From the NCBI GenBank assembly GCA_025526915.1, contig JAHLKH010000055.1, forward strand, positions 62,001-126,000: a stretch of 64,000 nt of DNA, in the 5' to 3' direction. Below are positions 61,493 through 64,000 of this stretch, one piece after another. Position 1 is the stretch's first letter. Each line of letters begins with the position of its first letter. A program made the translations under genes and the position numbers. This DNA comes from Entophlyctis helioformis (Eukaryota > Chytridiomycota > Chytridiomycetes > Chytridiales > Chytriomycetaceae). The notes under the pieces were generated by a model that had not been told where the DNA came from, made no database searches, and saw only the letters and a program-made list of their open reading frames with translations.

Positions 61493-61645
61493 CAAACGAG
61501 CGAGCGGAGTTGCAAGCCTCGCGAGATGCTGTGATTGCAGCGCTCGCTGGACAGTCAGACATAAAATGGCGGGCGAGGGAATGCCATGGACGGCACTCGC
61601 TGCTGCACTCCCTGCACTCTCCCGCTCGTCGTCCGTCAGTAGCGC
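61493..61645 (+). other. Displaced copy of the LRR gene promoter and signal-peptide start
   Basis: About 150 bp nearly identical (inverted) to the LRR gene region 45230-45380: GAGCGGAGTTGCAAGCCTCG, then ACATAAAATGGCGGGCGAGG including the LRR start codon and about 25 codons. Three bases are missing relative to the LRR copy within the CTGCACTCC repeat. The frame opens MAGEGMPWTALAAALPALSR and then leaves LRR homology near 61645. Confidence 0.8.
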
Positions 61646-61726
61646 TGTGCCTGGATGGCACGAGCCGCGAGGCACACGCCAAGAAGAGGAGATTGCTGGC
61701 ACACTTCGACTGCCGAGTGCATCTGT

Positions 61727-62819
61727 TTATTGCGTCTTCTTGCCAGACTTGGCATCTGTCTTGGCATCTGTCTTGGCATCTGTCCTGTCTGTCTTTGCGA
61801 GGGACAGCGGAGTGCCAGGGATCCACGGCACCAAGGCAGACGTTGTCGTCTTGTACACGGCGTACAGCGGGTACTTTTGCGACGAGATGAGCTCGGTGAA
61901 CGCCGTGCTGCCGAGGAACAGTGTTGTGAGCAGGAACGCGCCAAGGGCCGAGACTGGCACAGTGCGGACGGTGAATGCGGCCATGGCCCACCACATGCAG
62001 ATCTCGCAGAAGAAGTTTGGGTGGCGGCAATAGGCGAACAGGCCGGCCGACAGGAACCCGTGCGCGAACGGCTCGGGCAGCAGGTGCACGCTCGTGTTGT
62101 CCAGGCCGGCCTGCTTGAGCAGACGGTGTTTTGTGGTCTGGAATGCAAACTGCTGGTTGTCGGCGACGGTCTCGCCGAGAAGGAAGACCAGGAAGGCGAC
62201 GGAGCACGCCGTGTCCCAGGCCGACCAAGGGGCAGAGAAGATGGCAGACGATGTGGCGGCGATGGCGACGGGAGCGACGATGAGGAACAGAAGGACGGTC
62301 TGGTAGAGCGAGATGAAGGTCAAGTTGAAGAGTGCCCAGGCGACGGGGTTGGTGATGACATGCTTGCGTAGATAGGGCCAGCGGTAGTCTTCCTCTCCGG
62401 GCTTGTAACCGCCTCTGTGGCCGAGTCAGTCAGGTGGATGGAGAGGGCAGGCGGGTGAGCGAGCGAGCGAGAGTGTGCACTCACTTGCGGGCAAAGTTCC
62501 AAGTGAGGCGGACGCCCCAGGCGGTGGCGAGAGCGGCCATGACGAGCGGCCGCAGCGAGCCAGCCGCGTGGGCATCACGGGCAGCGTGGGCAGCGTGGGC
62601 AGCGTGGGCAGCGTGGGCAGCGTGGGCAGGGACGAGGGCGGCGAGGCACCAGGCCAAGGCGGGCGGCAGGATGGACCAGGCGCGGTCGATAAAGTTGTTC
62701 TTTGCGGTCAGCGAGCCGGACACAAAGGCGGTTGCGGCGGACAGGGAGGCGAGAGTCAGGGCGAGGCGGGCGGGCAGCTGATCTGGCGGGGGGAGCAGCG
62801 GGGCGAGGGAGTGGAGCAT
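61727..62819 (-). CDS. DUF1295 / steroid 5-alpha-reductase-like membrane protein (copy C)
   Basis: Two exons, 62819-62485 and 62414-61727, giving 340 residues. The join restores NFARKGGYKPGEEDYRWPYL. Exon 1 includes TAKNNFIDRAWSILP and an Ala/His-rich hinge encoded by a GCGTGGGCA repeat. Exon 2 keeps the conserved CRHPNFFCEICMWW and the end KYPLYAVYKTTTSALVPWIPG. The C-terminal tail is a DRTDAKTDAKTDAK repeat ending KSGKKTQ, a lysine-rich end compatible with ER retention. It is probably an ER membrane reductase and the source of fragments B and B'. The intron of copy A at TGNCSF/VDRF is absent here. Confidence 0.88.
62590..62632. repeat. (GCGTGGGCA)n nonanucleotide repeat in coding sequence
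   Basis: About five tandem GCGTGGGCA units inside exon 1 of DUF1295 copy C, encoding Ala-His-Ala repeats. Confidence 0.9.
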
Positions 62820-64000
62820 TGCGAGTGGTTGGGGGGTGGCTGTGGGTTGTTGGAGAAGCGAGGGAAGGGAAGGGGAAGGCCACGTGCCGCGATTAGGCTT
62901 TGTCGTTGCCGCAACTCGTCTGTTCCAACGGTGCAAAATCAAACGCGTCAAACGCAGCACTTGGCTGGCACTCGCCCGCACAGCCGCACTTGCACTCTCT
63001 CAAACAACTCGCACTCGCACTCAAACAACACACACACTCACTCCGCGACAGCCGCACTCACCCCGAGCACCTCTGAGCACCTCTGAGCAAGCAGCAGAGC
63101 AAGTCAGTGAGCCAGCGAGCGAGCACAACCAACGCGGCAGCCTCTGCCTGTCTGCCTGTCTGCCTGTCTGCCTGTCTGCGAGTTGAACCGACCCACGGGC
63201 CAGCACTCCAACACTCCAACACACACACTCAACCAACGTATGTCCGTGTGCCCGTGCGTGCGTGTGCTCTGCAGTGCCAGAGTGGCAAGTGGCAAGTGGC
63301 AGAGTGGAGTGCTGCAGTGCTGCAGTGCATGCCAAGAGTGTGCTCCTCCAAGTGCTGCTCCCAGTGCGACTCCAAGTGCTGTGCTGGCTGAGCGAGGGGA
63401 GTGTTGCGTTGAACGCACCCTCCATCCGTCACTGCCATCCGCCATCAGCCATCAGCCATCCACCATCCGTCACTGCCCGCTATCGAGCCCACTCAGCCAG
63501 CCACCGCCGCCGACGATCCGCTCTCTCTCTCTGTCTGTCTTGCTGACTAACAACTCTCTCTCTTTGTCTGTCTGTCTGTGACTGTGACTCTCTGACGGCC
63601 GCGCCTCTCTCTCTCTCTGTTCTCTCGCACCGCTCCCCCGCTTCATTCCCACTCCCACTCGCGGTCCCGGTCCCGGTCCCGGTCCCTGCCGTCATCACCA
63701 CTCCAACCCACGTCATCATCGTCGTCAACGCCGACGTCGGAATCATGGAACCACCGCGCATTGGCATTGGCATTGGCATTGCGCGCACTGGTCATCTGCC
63801 TGTCGCATTGGTCATCTGAATGGCGCTTGCTTGCCTGCATTGGGCCGCATTGGCTTCATTGGGCCGGCCGCATTGGGTCTTGTTATCCTACGATATCGCG
63901 CATTACTCTTACTCTTGCTCTTACCACCGTTCCTGCTGCCGTCGCAGTCTTGAACCTCGTATCTCTTCCTTCTCTCTCCAACACTCTCGCCTCTTGCCGT
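62820..64000. other. Low-complexity region at the window end
   Basis: No gene is supported. It holds short tandem tracts: CTGTCTGC (63146-63180), CCATCAGCCATC (63440-63465), CTCTCT runs (63520-63630), GGTCCC (63665-63690) and ATTGGC (63758-63780). Frames here are repeat-driven. The proximal part should hold the promoter of DUF1295 copy C. Confidence 0.5.

Larger units (their letters stand above)
54227..61545. repeat. 3.66-kb tandem duplication carrying the GABA-B-like gene
   Basis: Two direct copies, about 54227-57884 and 57885-61545, offset by 3,658-3,660 bp and nearly identical. Each runs from a DUF1295 3' fragment through a complete GABA-B-like gene to a 60-bp segment with GAGCGGAGTTGCAAGCCTCG. 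At the internal junction the sequence GCTCGGGCAGC is shared by both parents. Confidence 0.92.

Noticed and set aside
63183..63840. Open frames near the window end, including one with DRDRDRDR
   Set aside because: They follow short tandem repeats (GGTCCC, ATTGGC, CTGTCTGC); no evidence for coding.

Overview
The window looks like nuclear DNA of a zoosporic (flagellated) early-diverging fungus, most likely a chytrid. The genes are GC-rich and carry many short GT-AG introns. Fungal-type families (Nma111 protease, Ran1-like kinase, MFS sugar porter, short ABCC transporter, modular NRPS) sit beside families that Dikarya mostly lack: a presenilin, a radial-spoke RSPH14-like axonemal protein, tandem GABA-B-like class C GPCRs and a rhodopsin-class GPCR. 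No species name can be read from the sequence.

Layout. 1-740: low-complexity flank. 741-13229: three paralogous seven-helix membrane proteins (741, 11140, 12370) around a glyoxalase II (minus), a divergently transcribed ABCC transporter (plus) and a presenilin gene (minus) that may be spliced to an upstream MYND/polyQ exon. 13310-23251: a minus-strand nonribosomal peptide synthetase, read as [partial A]-T-C-A-T-E-C-A-T-FSH1-like hydrolase, facing an acyl-CoA/4-coumarate ligase-like gene (23352-25195). 25406-27083: sugar transporter. 28.3-30.9 kb: one intact rhodopsin-class GPCR flanked by two relics. 31.1-36.6 kb: RSPH14-like gene and NMA111, start codons 38 bp apart. 36.7-38.7 kb: a six-helix protein and a C2H2 zinc-finger protein. 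39.3 kb: tRNA-Phe(GAA). 39.8-45.3 kb: a secreted plant-type LRR protein with about one intron per repeat; one intron holds a young non-autonomous Ty3/gypsy chromovirus-type element (40944-43614) with near-identical LTRs and a perfect 5-bp target-site duplication. 45.4-51.6 kb: RCC1-like gene, an unrecognised gene and a protein kinase. 52.5-62.8 kb: three DUF1295 (steroid 5-alpha-reductase-like) copies or fragments interleaved with a 3.66-kb tandem duplication of a GABA-B-like receptor gene. The last 1.2 kb is low-complexity.

How the genes relate. The NRPS and the facing acyl-activating enzyme share a roughly 100-bp promoter region and may form a small biosynthetic locus. The GPCRs and 7TM families are candidate sensory receptors of the zoospore. 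RSPH14 belongs to the axoneme.

A general caution: many coding regions are broken by single-base indels, often at short homopolymers, where the protein continues cleanly in another frame. Comparing near-identical copies inside the window (NRPS modules 2 and 3; the two GABA-B genes) shows that at least three are one-base homopolymer length differences. I treat most of these genes as real genes in an imperfect assembly, not as pseudogenes. Splice sites were placed by eye from donor/acceptor consensus, phase and family conservation.
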